Positions 54,001 to 64,000 of a stretch of DNA of 64,000 bases are shown here, piece after piece (within the stretch, counting starts at the first letter, position 1; each line of letters begins with the position of its first letter). Location: the NCBI RefSeq assembly GCF_018139145.2, contig NC_059473.1, forward strand, positions 62,354,707 through 62,418,706, given 5' to 3'. The notes beneath the pieces were generated by a model. It worked only from the letters and a program-made list of their open reading frames with translations, ran no database searches and was not told where the DNA came from. A program made the position numbers and the translations under genes. This stretch comes from Gymnogyps californianus. Taxonomy: Eukaryota > Chordata > Aves > Accipitriformes > Cathartidae.

Positions 54001-56464
54001 TGTCATGTGGGAACTGGGAGGTTTGTGAACATTATACAAGTAATCGGCTAGCAGGGATGTTTCTTAGAACAAGTCCCAGGCAATTAAACTGAGCCTACTA
54101 TTAATCACATTCCAAACACAAGGTATTACTTAGGTTGGAGCCAAACTCATTTAAAAGCTCAGGCACTGAAAAAAAAAAGAAAAGAAAAAAAAAAAGGCGG
54201 AAGTATTTGGCAATTGGCAATTTATATTATTATTTCAGTCTCCTTGATTTTATGGCCGGATTACCTTCTATCTCCAAAGACTCCATTCCACAGTTATGAC
54301 TCTCGTATTAGTAAGTCATGCAGGCATCACACAAAGGCAGCATTGATTTGTTATTCTGTAACTCTTATCTGGATAACCAGAGAGATTTTTATTTTGAAAA
54401 GATCATGCCAGAGCTTTTTATTTTTTTCAACTGCTCGTTAAATGAGTATGTAGCCAGGAAAATGGGACACAGAAGCAGTAAGATGGATGTGATCTGCACA
54501 CGTGTTTTTCTCACAAGAAAACAACTGCAGTGCATGTTTAACAAAAGGGAGTAGCTTCGAGGTTACATTATATAATGGAGCCAGATATAAACTCTTGAAT
54601 ATACAGCACTCCAGGCAGGTACATTACAAAATGGAAACATTTTTCTTCATGGGAGGAAGAAGCAAATTTCTTCTTGGAACATGGCTAGAGAGCTACTCCT
54701 GGATGCCACCACGGCTCCTTTGCTCACGTGAGCATCGCATCAGGTGGTCTGTGGGTTAAGGAGCTATACCAGCCGCTGTAGTTTCTCTGCACATCCCATT
54801 GATGTTGGTTGGACATCACTGAATGAAAAGCGAATGTGCAGGAAACCCAGTGACTAATACATGTATTTAAGGCCAAAAAATACTAATGTACCAAGTCAAT
54901 GACAAAGCACAGCAGCTGCAGCCCTAACAGGAAAGCAGGTTTTGTTTTATATGGCCAGGTTTTACTAGCATCAGAATGAACAGAAGTTGTTTCACAGAGT
55001 ACTGTCAGAATAGAAATCAAATACGAATATAGCTGTGTGAAACCTGGACGTGTATTTTTAGGTGCACACCCCCACACACATATGCAGCCTGAGTAGTTCA
55101 TTCCCCTCCTCTTATACAATCAGGGATGCCTCCAGCAGGAACATGAGCCCAGGCATGCTCCTAACCCAATTTGCCTGTGCCACCCCTATTTTAACTACAT
55201 ACTATATCATGTAACAGCTTGAAAAGCTTTTTTTCAGTGACTTCTTCTTTCCTCTACTTTCTCACAATGCTATTCAGTTTCTTTTAGCAACACAGTAATT
55301 ACCACAGCAGATCAAACCTGAAGTTCTGCAGTTTAGTGCTCTCTACCAAAAGTGGTAAAGACTGCAGTAATTAAGCTAGGGGAACAGTCTCGCCGAAATA
55401 TTAGTTCTCATTTAGTTTTCCCACATAGGCTTAAGGCTTAAACCATGACCTAAGATCCCTTCAGCAAAATATCGATATGGAATCACTACATTCACTTGCA
55501 ATTACTTGATGGTAGCTTATTGACATTTCCACCTCATAAACAGATCTTCATATTTTAAGAGGCAGCTATCCAGAGTATTTTCACAATTAACACAACACAC
55601 AGTTCTTCAGCTTCAAGGTTATTCAAGCCAGCCACAGTATCTGCTTCCAAAATGAAACCTGAACAGCTACAGCTGGCTCTTTAGAGTGTTTCCAATCTCC
55701 AAATCACACCTCATCTCTCTTGAGCCGTGGCCCTCCTTCCCTCGCGGCAGTATTTGTTTTATCTTTTGTAAGTCCAGATTGCCTTGATCATTTACATCCT
55801 TCCTGAACTTCTCTGTGGTAATATGCAAAGGCTGAAAAATCATGCTGTAAGGATATGGAGCAAGGTTTGCTAAAATGCATGATTAGATGATTAGTCAGAC
55901 TGCTGAAAACCTTACGCAGGAAACAAGGATTTGAGGCTCCCTCCCTTGCAACGGGGTTTCAGAGATAAAGTGTTCAGTCGTAACATGGGAAATCCTTTTG
56001 CCTAGTGCTATCATATTGCGTTCTCCCCTACAGAAGCCCTTCTGATATTTCTCAGGCACCAGAGGGCATATTTCCATTAACCGACTCAACCAGAAGTGAA
56101 GGATTCGGCACTCTGTCCTCTATTCATCCCCACTGGCAACGGCCGGTGCAGCACACGGGCGTTCCCAAAACAGCTCCCGCAGGACATGCTACGCTACGGG
56201 AGGCGCATTTCCAATGTCAACAGAGTGAACAGGACTTCTCTTTTGCAAGGGGACACATCACATACACCCCCACACCCTTTTAGTACAGCAGTCTTCAAAA
56301 TGACTACATCAAAGCTTCATTGTAATTGACACTGAAAACCTGTTTTCACTGTGCCCTTTAATACTTAGTGCAACTAGAGTAAGTCTCTCTATAAAGAGCA
56401 GGTGTAAGACACCAGTCAAGAGAAGAAGGGGGAAAGAAGAACCCACACCGTTAGCTGTCTGGTA
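51032..56464. other. Intergenic, TXLNB to HECA, right part
   Basis: It contains an AT-rich hairpin at 52396-52423 and an A-rich tract at 54169-54195. I see no gene or clear transposon here. Confidence 0.65.
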
Positions 56465-56470
56465 TTTATT
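56465..56470 (-). terminator. HECA: Candidate distal HECA poly(A) signal
   Basis: AATAAA on the - strand, with an ATTAAA just before it and a G/U-rich and U-rich stretch after it (about 56405-56450). Confidence 0.35.
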
Positions 56471-59400
56471 ACTTTTTAATACAGAGAAGTCACAACAAAA
56501 TATTCTCTAACAACACACACAAATGATATCATAATCAATTATTTTAATTTCATCAACATTCATTTGCTATGTACATATTCTTCCATCTGCAAAAGTGCAA
56601 TCCAAGAATGTCTCAACAAGAAACCTTTATGGACAAGTATATTTTTGAGGGGTTTTCTCACCAGTGGCCTTACAACAACATGTTTGTCCTCGGTTACCTG
56701 GTACAGCAAAATGAAGAGTACATGGGGAAAAAAAAAGAAAAAAGAAATTGGGTTAGATGCCTCCCTTGTAGGAATATTCCCTATTTTCCCAACTAAATTC
56801 ATCATGAATACACTGCTCACTACTGGAGATGTTAATGCAAATAGACTATAGGATAGTCTGTGGGCTGGCTATAGAACACTGTAGTTTTAATGACTCCGCA
56901 GCATTAGATAGAACAAGAATTACAGGCTGTTCACCTTGGTAGATGTCAAATTACACATCATCATGTAAAAGATGTCCATTGTGTTAGTTACGATTATCAA
57001 AATTTACTTTTAAACATCCTACTGATGGATGAATTCATTTTTACACATCCAAAATATGAAGTCTATCTAAATGCAAGCCCCTCCTATGGAAAACAGAGTT
57101 AACTACTGGAAAGAAAAGCCATTTGCACATGCAACTCCTATTACTATCACAAGGAGTATCGTGCACTTAAGAAGAGTAGAATGAACCTCCAAATCCAGAG
57201 GACTGTATTCTCGTTTACAAAACATATTTCAGGCATAATTTAATCTGACCACAGGCCAGATTAAAAAGAACACACAGCATCAGAAAAATGAAAGGTAATG
57301 AAGAATAAACTTTAGCCAAACAAGCAAAGCAAGCAGCTCCCTAGCTAGGGAAATAATTTCCCTTTTGACACATTTAAAAGCTCATGACTACTTCCAGTGC
57401 TCATCAAGACAGAAAGCAAACCAACTGTGGTCTAGTTTAACCTCTGAAGTAGCCATTAGGTCCCAAAGAAGTTACATCTGCCTTTCTACTTATGCAAAGC
57501 CCAGTTGAAACTCTCATGGCCAAAGGGTGGGCCTGACTGCTTGACTGGAATCTGATGCATGTTACAGAAAATACTGCATTTTGCAGTAACCCAAGACCAG
57601 TTTTCAGTATTAGCAAGAAGCAGGGAAAGCATTCTCTACAAATTAGGGACAATTTACTTTGGAGTGGAAGTTCAGAGGAATCTTTCTGTAGCTCAGCTGG
57701 TTTCCATCGAGGATCATTTTTACAGTGCTACAAGTGCTGCTAGCCTCCAGTTGAGAGATGTGTTTTGCAAGAAAATAGGCATTTCCTCAAGCAGTAGGTA
57801 AGACTCACTTAACAGCAGAATTAAAAGAAAAAGCTGATGGAGAACTAAATTGTTTTCTTGGATAGATTTGTATGTAACTCCTTGTCACTGTTAAGACTTT
57901 AAATATGCTTTCCCCTTCCCATTTTCTCAGTCTGCTGCATTCTTGGTTTTGACTTGAATACACTGTACAAACTTTCATACACTTGTTTTTTTAAAGCTGG
58001 CCAAATTCCCTTTTTCCATGTCTACTCATTCTTGATTGTCACACATACATGTCTGGAGAGGCATCTAAGTACTTAAAGAACAGAATTATAAATTAAGCTA
58101 CTCTAAGGAAAGCAAATGAACAACTATTTAGAAGAACTCCAGATCCCACTTCTCCCCTACCATGTGTGTTGTACAGTGACACCTCCCCTCGCCGAGTGCG
58201 CGAAAACGTGGGTACACAATGCCACGTAGCCTATGTGGGAATTAACATCCTAGACTCATGGCATGAGTGACTTGCACTCAAGACCAAACACTACCGTAAA
58301 AGATGTATCCTTTAATTTTTCTCATTACAGGAACTTTGTCTTTGCTGTGTGATTTCAGGCCGCTGGAACAGTCTAGCCGTTGTCTATCTGGTCTGGTTCT
58401 TCACAGTACTGCCAGGCAACGCAGCTCCAAACCTTGTTAGCCACCCTAACTCCATCAGGTTGCTCAACACACCATCAAAGCTGAAGGGCTCATCCTCCCT
58501 GAGGAGTTAATTCAATTTATAATTTGATTGTTCTCCATAAGGGAAGTCTACACTGCACAGCTAACCAGGTTTTATCTGCCAGACACCTTTCAGCCCAGGT
58601 ATGCCTAGGCCAGCTCCTGCTCCTATGGGCAATGGTTACAGTGCTGGTCCCACTGCAACTGGGCTTGGTGTAACTTCGTTTGTGGCAGCCACACCAGGAC
58701 ACTGTTAGAAGTCTCTCAAAGTCCTTCCCGTAATTCTCCTCAAAAAGGAAACAAGTTTTCCCCAAACTTTCACAAACAGGGAACAACTGCACAAAATCCC
58801 AAGGATGTGCTCCAGACCCAAAACCAAGCCCAGGAGCGAGGACAGAAGGAGGGGAGCGCCGGTGATGAAGGCTACCACAGCCTGCTAACATTGTTGTTCA
58901 GACCAGCAGCGGATCACCAGTGTAACTGTACGAGATAGACAGTCCAGATGTGAAAACCATTAACGTGAGCTGGCTGGCTTCTAAGGACATTACCACTCAA
59001 GTTAGCAGTAAGTCATCTGTGCCAACATAAGCCCTCTGTGCAGCTTGGGTATTACTCGAAGACTGGCTAATGCTAAAAGGAGCTAATTCTGCAGTGAAGA
59101 CAACCAGGAAATAAAACTGTGAGCTTGGCATTCTTATGCACAAAGAAACATGGATATTCAGTTCCGAGTTTTATGTGCACATTGATTTCTTAACTTAGCA
59201 TAATTCTCAGTCCAGCATATGAAACACTTTTTTGGCTTCTGACTTTTTTGTTTTCTTTCCCAGGGTGGCAGAGTATCAGGGCCATTTTCAAGATCATGAT
59301 CTCAACAGATACACTCTTTAAAAAGATTCTAATTTGGAAAAAAAAAAACTTCAGAAGAAACAAAAAATAATCCCACCTTGTAAACAGAAACAAAACCCAC

Positions 59401-59522
59401 ACCTCTCGAGTGGACAAACACTCCATAAATACACTATGGAGAAAAACAAAAAACCCAAACCTCCTCTAAATCTCAATTGGCTTGAGAAACCAAGCAAAAG
59501 ATTAATGACCTATTTTAAAAAT

Positions 59523-59528
59523 TTTATT
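59523..59528 (-). terminator. HECA: Candidate proximal HECA poly(A) signal
   Basis: TTTATT on the + strand reads AATAAA on the - strand. It is followed on the - strand by a U/GU-rich stretch (around 59470-59500), as expected downstream of a cleavage site. Confidence 0.4.
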
Positions 59529-60718
59529 TAAGGAAGGGAGAAATGGGAACAAAGAAACAACAACTGCAGAGTCTACAGGGCCAAGCCCTGTGATACAAAT
59601 TCACTGCCTAATGCATAGTCTATTATGTACAGCACAGAGGCACGTAGAAAGTAAATACGCTAAGTTTGCTTTCTTAAAAAGTCTCCAAGTTTTTAGATCC
59701 TGGCCTCAACGCAATTTTGACAGACAAAGGTGCAGCAATTAATTGTTTTAAAAAGCGATGCCATGTTTCGTACTCAGTACCTCTCAGCTCTTACAGGTCT
59801 GACGGCCCAGATCCCACTTCATGGTCCTCCTTCCACACCAGTCAAACCAGTCCGCAGTAGGCAGCAAAGCCTCAGCCCCAGCAGACACATACAAACACAT
59901 CCCCATTCAGCTCAGCCTGTTTCTTCCCTCAAATGTCTGTGAAGAAACACCTTTAAATAAAGCATTTTAAGATCTCCAGCTTGTTTTGGTATGAACAGAT
60001 GACCCGGCTGGGCACATGACAGCCCCGGTGGAAGCAGTACTATTGCTGTACGGTCCGTCAGTGAGGGCAACGCACGTCAAACGCACACGGCAGGAAGACG
60101 CTACGCCAAAAAAAAAAAATTCATTTCAAGATTGCATTTTCTGGCATACATTTACATTCACTTGTCACAATACCTTAGGTTACTCCGTCTTGGGAAATCT
60201 GGAAGAAAGCCTGCTGGGGTGACTGGCAGCACAGGGCCAGCTCCTGCACCCGTGGGAACCGATGCGAAAGGCTGAATGAATTCAACAGTAACAGGACGGT
60301 TTCTTTCCAAGGATTTCCCATTTCCACCAAGCTGGAGGGACTACAACCCTACACAATTACCCACTTTCCAACTGGACATATTTCTCTGCCCTGTATCTCT
60401 CCCCACACCCTTCCTATAAACTGTATTACAATTATACAAAAAAATAAAACCAAATCATTTTTAGCTGAACTTTACCCCACACTCGGGATATATTCAAAGG
60501 CCATTAAATTGGCTTGCCTCCAACCTTCACAGAGATCTTGTCAGGAGGATTCTGGTTTTAACAACATGTATATATACATATTAATATGTACACAGACAAA
60601 GAAGCTGCTCTTTCAGTTAGAAAAGAAATTAAATTTCATCACAGAATGAATCCTATAAAAAGATATGTAATAAAGTTGAAATACCCATAAAATAGCTATT
60701 ACTAAAGCAAAGCTTTCG

Positions 60719-60883
60719 TCAATAAGCCTCCAAAACTTTAAATGAAGAAAATGGCTTCACGAAGTGGTAGTCTAGATTTCCACAGTGAGGACACTGCTGG
60801 ACGTTGCTGTATTCAGAGAAATACTGCATGCCAATCCGTACATCTATTACTGGCTTCCCACAGTGCTTACAGTTCAGTCGAGC
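60719..60883 (-). CDS. HECA: HECA last coding exon (C-terminal 54 residues and stop)
   Basis: Read on the - strand, an acceptor TTTTTTACAG is followed by ARLNCKHCGKPVIDVRIGMQ and ends FSSFKVLEAY and a stop. This is the C-terminus of the headcase homolog. It carries two CxxC pairs (CKHC, CPHC) that look like half of a zinc-binding unit shared with the preceding exon. HECA is the vertebrate relative of Drosophila headcase, linked to cell-cycle control and differentiation. The 55 codons start in phase 0, which fits the phase 0 exit of the upstream exon at 63614. Confidence 0.93.
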   Translation of the reverse strand, partial: ARLNCKHCGKPVIDVRIGMQYFSEYSNVQQCPHCGNLDYHFVKPFSSFKVLEAY

Positions 60884-63613
60884 CTGTAAAAAACAAAGAA
60901 ACAAACAAAAAAAACCTTTTGAAATAACCAAACTCGCCTCCACTCCTTGCCTCTGAAAAAGAGGGTGTCACACGCAGCCCCCTGCCCTGCCCGCCCCGGC
61001 AGCAGAAGGGGCAAGTCAGGAAACTGGCAGTAATGGGATCTGCTGGTAAGGACATTCCTCACCCAGACTGGTAACTCACATACACGACGTTTTTCACATG
61101 AAATACCACCACCAAATTCTGGAGAGTAGGTTACCTCCCACTTTGACTGACAGGAGGTAGAGAATTTCTAAATTTATATATGCAAATGATTGTTTTGTGT
61201 TGCTTAATCTCTGAACCAATTCCTCAATCCCCAGCACAAGAAATGCTGTCTCAATAAATCATTAATGAAGCCCCGAAGCGAACAGAGAAATTTTACATTT
61301 GTGCCATGCAATTCAACTGCCTAGGTTGACGTTTGAACATGATCTGTCTATGAAATATATCAGCATTTTAATCTTTTGGCTTAACAAATGTATAACTCGA
61401 TCTACTTTATCAGCATGGCATGGTATTGTATCACTTTAAGTATCTATTTAAACATTTATAATACATATCAGGTTACACAAACTAAACATCACTTCAAGCA
61501 CACAAACTATTCTGCAAAATCCAACTGAGAAAGGATCAATATTAACTGGGTGGATATGAGAAATAATCAAAGGTCAAGGGTGAGGACAGACAGAGCTATT
61601 AATGTTCAGCAGTAACAAAAAAAAGTAAGTCTTCAGAAGAAATCTAGTTGAGAAACCCAGCCCATTTGATGTAAAGAAAGCAACAGGCGGTGTGAAAGCT
61701 CAGCAGGCCCTTTGAAATACTCAAGAGAAGTAGAAGGGATTTGAGACCATAAAGGAGTTTAAGAGTAAAGGTGGCAAATGAGCAGCGAGGGCCTGAGCTG
61801 TATCATAGCTTAACCTTGCAGCCCAATACGCTAATGAAAGCTTCAGCTCTTCACTGAAATGAACAAAAAATTATTTTCTATGGCAATCTTGATTTAAGAA
61901 ATTTTCCTGGGATGAGGAAAGGAAGAAATTATTAAAGTATTATTACTGTTGAGACAAGACTCAACAAGAAACAAACCATCAGCTCCACAGCCATCTGCTC
62001 TGCTTGAAAAGCAAAAATTCTAGTAAGTGCAATCTAGTAGGGCATGGATTTGTACGATTTTCTTAACCAAAGTGTTGTCTTCCCCCTTGCTACTGTCCAG
62101 CACATCAGCTATCTGCTAGTAACCTGACAGTGGCTGCAGTTCATTATCCTACATGCACATTTGTGATGTATAATTAAATATTTTGAAATAAGGTATGAAA
62201 TTATTCAAAATAGAAATTAGCAAGGCAATTCGGAGTTAAATTACATACCATATTTAAATGTCATTCCTCTGTATGCACAGACTCATCTGTAACAATCATT
62301 GTGAAACAATAATGCGTATTATCTGGCAATCACAGTCACTGCAGCTAATGATTTCATAGTCAGTTCTATTACTTACCATGTACTGTCACACTGTCCATTA
62401 ATCATATAATTAAGGCTCTTGTATAATGAGACCTTAATTCTTGTCTTGTACATTCAACAGAAGCAATTCAGATTTAAATTTCCTTCTTTTACAGAGCTAC
62501 CAAGTCAGCATCAGTGTTTTATCTTTAAAAGTCCCTATTTTAAAAAAAAAGTTACAATCTCAAGAGGCACTAAATTTGGAGGTCATATCTCTGTCTTTAG
62601 TTATAATTGTTATCAATGTCATTTCATCCAGTAGCAGCAACTCCACTTGTCTTTTGAGCAACGCATTTTGGTAAATATGTTAAATTTAAAATAAAATGGC
62701 ATTTCGCATATTGACAAAACTGTATTTGAGATTGCTCTTAAGCATGCACATTACCATGAAGTGATCACGCTTTGAATGAGTGCATCTCTGCGAGGCTCCT
62801 GTCCTAACCCAGTAACAACACCCACATGTCTGAAGGCAACAGCCCGCTCCTGAGCATCCCAAGCGGACCACTGAGCCATTCCCAGACAAATGCTTTTTCC
62901 ACGGCTGTCTACCCCTACCTACACAACAAAAGTGCGCTGCCCTTCACATGGACAATTCTCTTGGATGCTGATGACCCTGCTGCCTCAGGCATGTGTCTAC
63001 TCTGGAGTAAGCCCAGGCCTTGGATACTTCTCACCCAAGGTATAGATGAGGTGAGCATTTAATGAAAACTAAGCTGCTTCAGGCTCTGGTGGAGTACCAT
63101 TACCAGAGTCAGTTGCAGCAAAGATTAAGGAGAGCTGGGTAATCTCCAAGCACAAAGACTCTTTAGACCTTTCCGTTCCCTTGGCTTTTCTGCTACAATT
63201 ATCTTATGATAAAACACAACTCAAGCAACTGAAAGAAACGTGAATACATGAAACATCTGCTAAGAATGTGCAATTATTATTAAAATACTACTAGAATTAT
63301 ACCCGATGTCAGAGATACTTGCTAGGGATCATCCTAAGAATCAGATTTAATTGTGGATGCATTTAAAGGGGCTTTATTTAAAAACATAAGTAATAACCAC
63401 TGACCATTGCATTGGTTTTTGTCTAGCTATCGGCCTTTGTGCCTCGTAAGTTAAGACAAAGGGACAGGGACTTGGTCAGCTTTCTTGTATTGCACTCATA
63501 GGGTAGAAAAGAAGGATGAAAGAAGGGAAGGGAGAAGAGAAACACAAACCTTGGCTTTACTTATCATCAGTTGGAATTTCACCTTATGAGTCTTATTTAC
63601 ATATGGTACTAAC
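60884..63613 (-). other. HECA: HECA last intron, 2730 bp
   Basis: It begins GTTAGT (- strand, at 63613) and ends TTTACAG (60884). The content is AT-rich with no recognisable repeat or ORF of note. Confidence 0.85.
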
Positions 63614-63768
63614 CTGACAACAGGGAGATGCTGCCAGAATATCGTAGGTATACATAGTTCCCAGCTGATGCCAGCTTCCATCCCATCGGGACTTGCACTT
63701 AATGCAGATAATTTTGTGAACCCCTTCTAAGCAGTCTACACAAACAGCATAGAGGTGCATAAGCCTTC
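63614..63768 (-). CDS. HECA: HECA penultimate coding exon (51 codons plus 2 nt)
   Basis: On the - strand the acceptor TCCTGTCCACAG is followed by GA, completing a split codon, then RLMHLYAVCVDCLEGVHKII through LAASPCCQ and a donor GTTAGT. Two CxxC pairs (CVDC, CIKC) and a CC pair precede the junction. With the last exon this gives four CxxC pairs within about 80 residues. The large upstream HECA exons lie beyond 64000, so the gene is partial here. Confidence 0.93.
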
Positions 63769-64000
63769 CTGTGGACAGGAAAGACACTTCTTAAGGAGAC
63801 TAGAACAGAAGATTAAAACAGACATTTCCTGCAATGTGTTCTCTGCCCCTTAGTGATACAAATCACACCTTATTAAAATCTTTTTTTTTTTTTTTAAAGG
63901 GTGAATGATAAAGTAAAAAATGTTTCTCTATGGGAAATACATAGGGCTTGACTGAAGCTATTTTCCATGGATGCAAAACTCAGGAATTAGTCATCACCCT
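63769..64000 (-). other. HECA: HECA intron, truncated at window edge
   Basis: This is sequence upstream of the penultimate exon acceptor on the - strand. It contains a T run on the + strand near 63882-63895. Nothing else is visible. Confidence 0.75.

Larger units (their letters stand above)
56465..60718 (-). other. HECA: HECA 3' UTR, possible full extent
   Basis: The non-coding stretch downstream of the HECA stop is AT-rich and shows no transposon I can recognise. The first AATAAA on the - strand is at 59523-59528 (about 1.2 kb UTR) and another is at 56465-56470 (about 4.2 kb). The mammalian HECA 3' UTR is several kb as I recall, so the long form is plausible. The boundary is inferred only. 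Confidence 0.45.

Overview
The window is vertebrate nuclear DNA, almost certainly from a bird and probably a neoavian. It is AT-rich, has short exons in long introns, and carries several CR1 LINE fragments and two solo LTRs of a type I recall as common in neoavian genomes. There are no bacterial-style gene arrays, operons or CRISPR arrays.

Layout: (1) 1-8381 is 5' flank or the first intron of TXLNB. It holds one CR1 fragment (about 2289-2651) and a CpG-rich pocket with an upstream MEF2-like site (4040-4302), which is a candidate muscle promoter. (2) 8382-38004, + strand, is the complete coding sequence of TXLNB (beta-taxilin, also called MDP77) in nine coding exons encoding 685 residues. I rebuilt it exon by exon from splice sites and reading phase. 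(3) 38005 to about 38460 is the TXLNB 3' UTR with an AATAAA at 38436. (4) About 38460-56460 is intergenic: two CR1 elements, a possible third CR1 tail, one solo LTR, simple repeats, and no gene I can recognise. (5) 60719-63768, - strand, holds the last two coding exons of HECA (headcase homolog). Its 3' UTR runs toward lower coordinates, with candidate poly(A) signals at 59523 and 56465, and the rest of the gene lies beyond the right edge. The tail-to-tail TXLNB/HECA arrangement matches the order I recall in mammals.

The two genes have no known joint pathway. TXLNB is a coiled-coil syntaxin-binding protein of striated muscle. HECA is a cysteine-rich regulator related to Drosophila headcase. 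Their adjacency is conserved synteny, not an operon.

I found no new multi-gene system. The points most worth checking are a GC-AG intron in TXLNB, a gapless array of 14 coding 21-bp repeats (a proline-rich heptapeptide) in the last TXLNB exon, two same-family solo LTRs with perfect 5-bp target duplications, an intronic hairpin at 31088-31133, and an unexplained 218-codon intergenic ORF.
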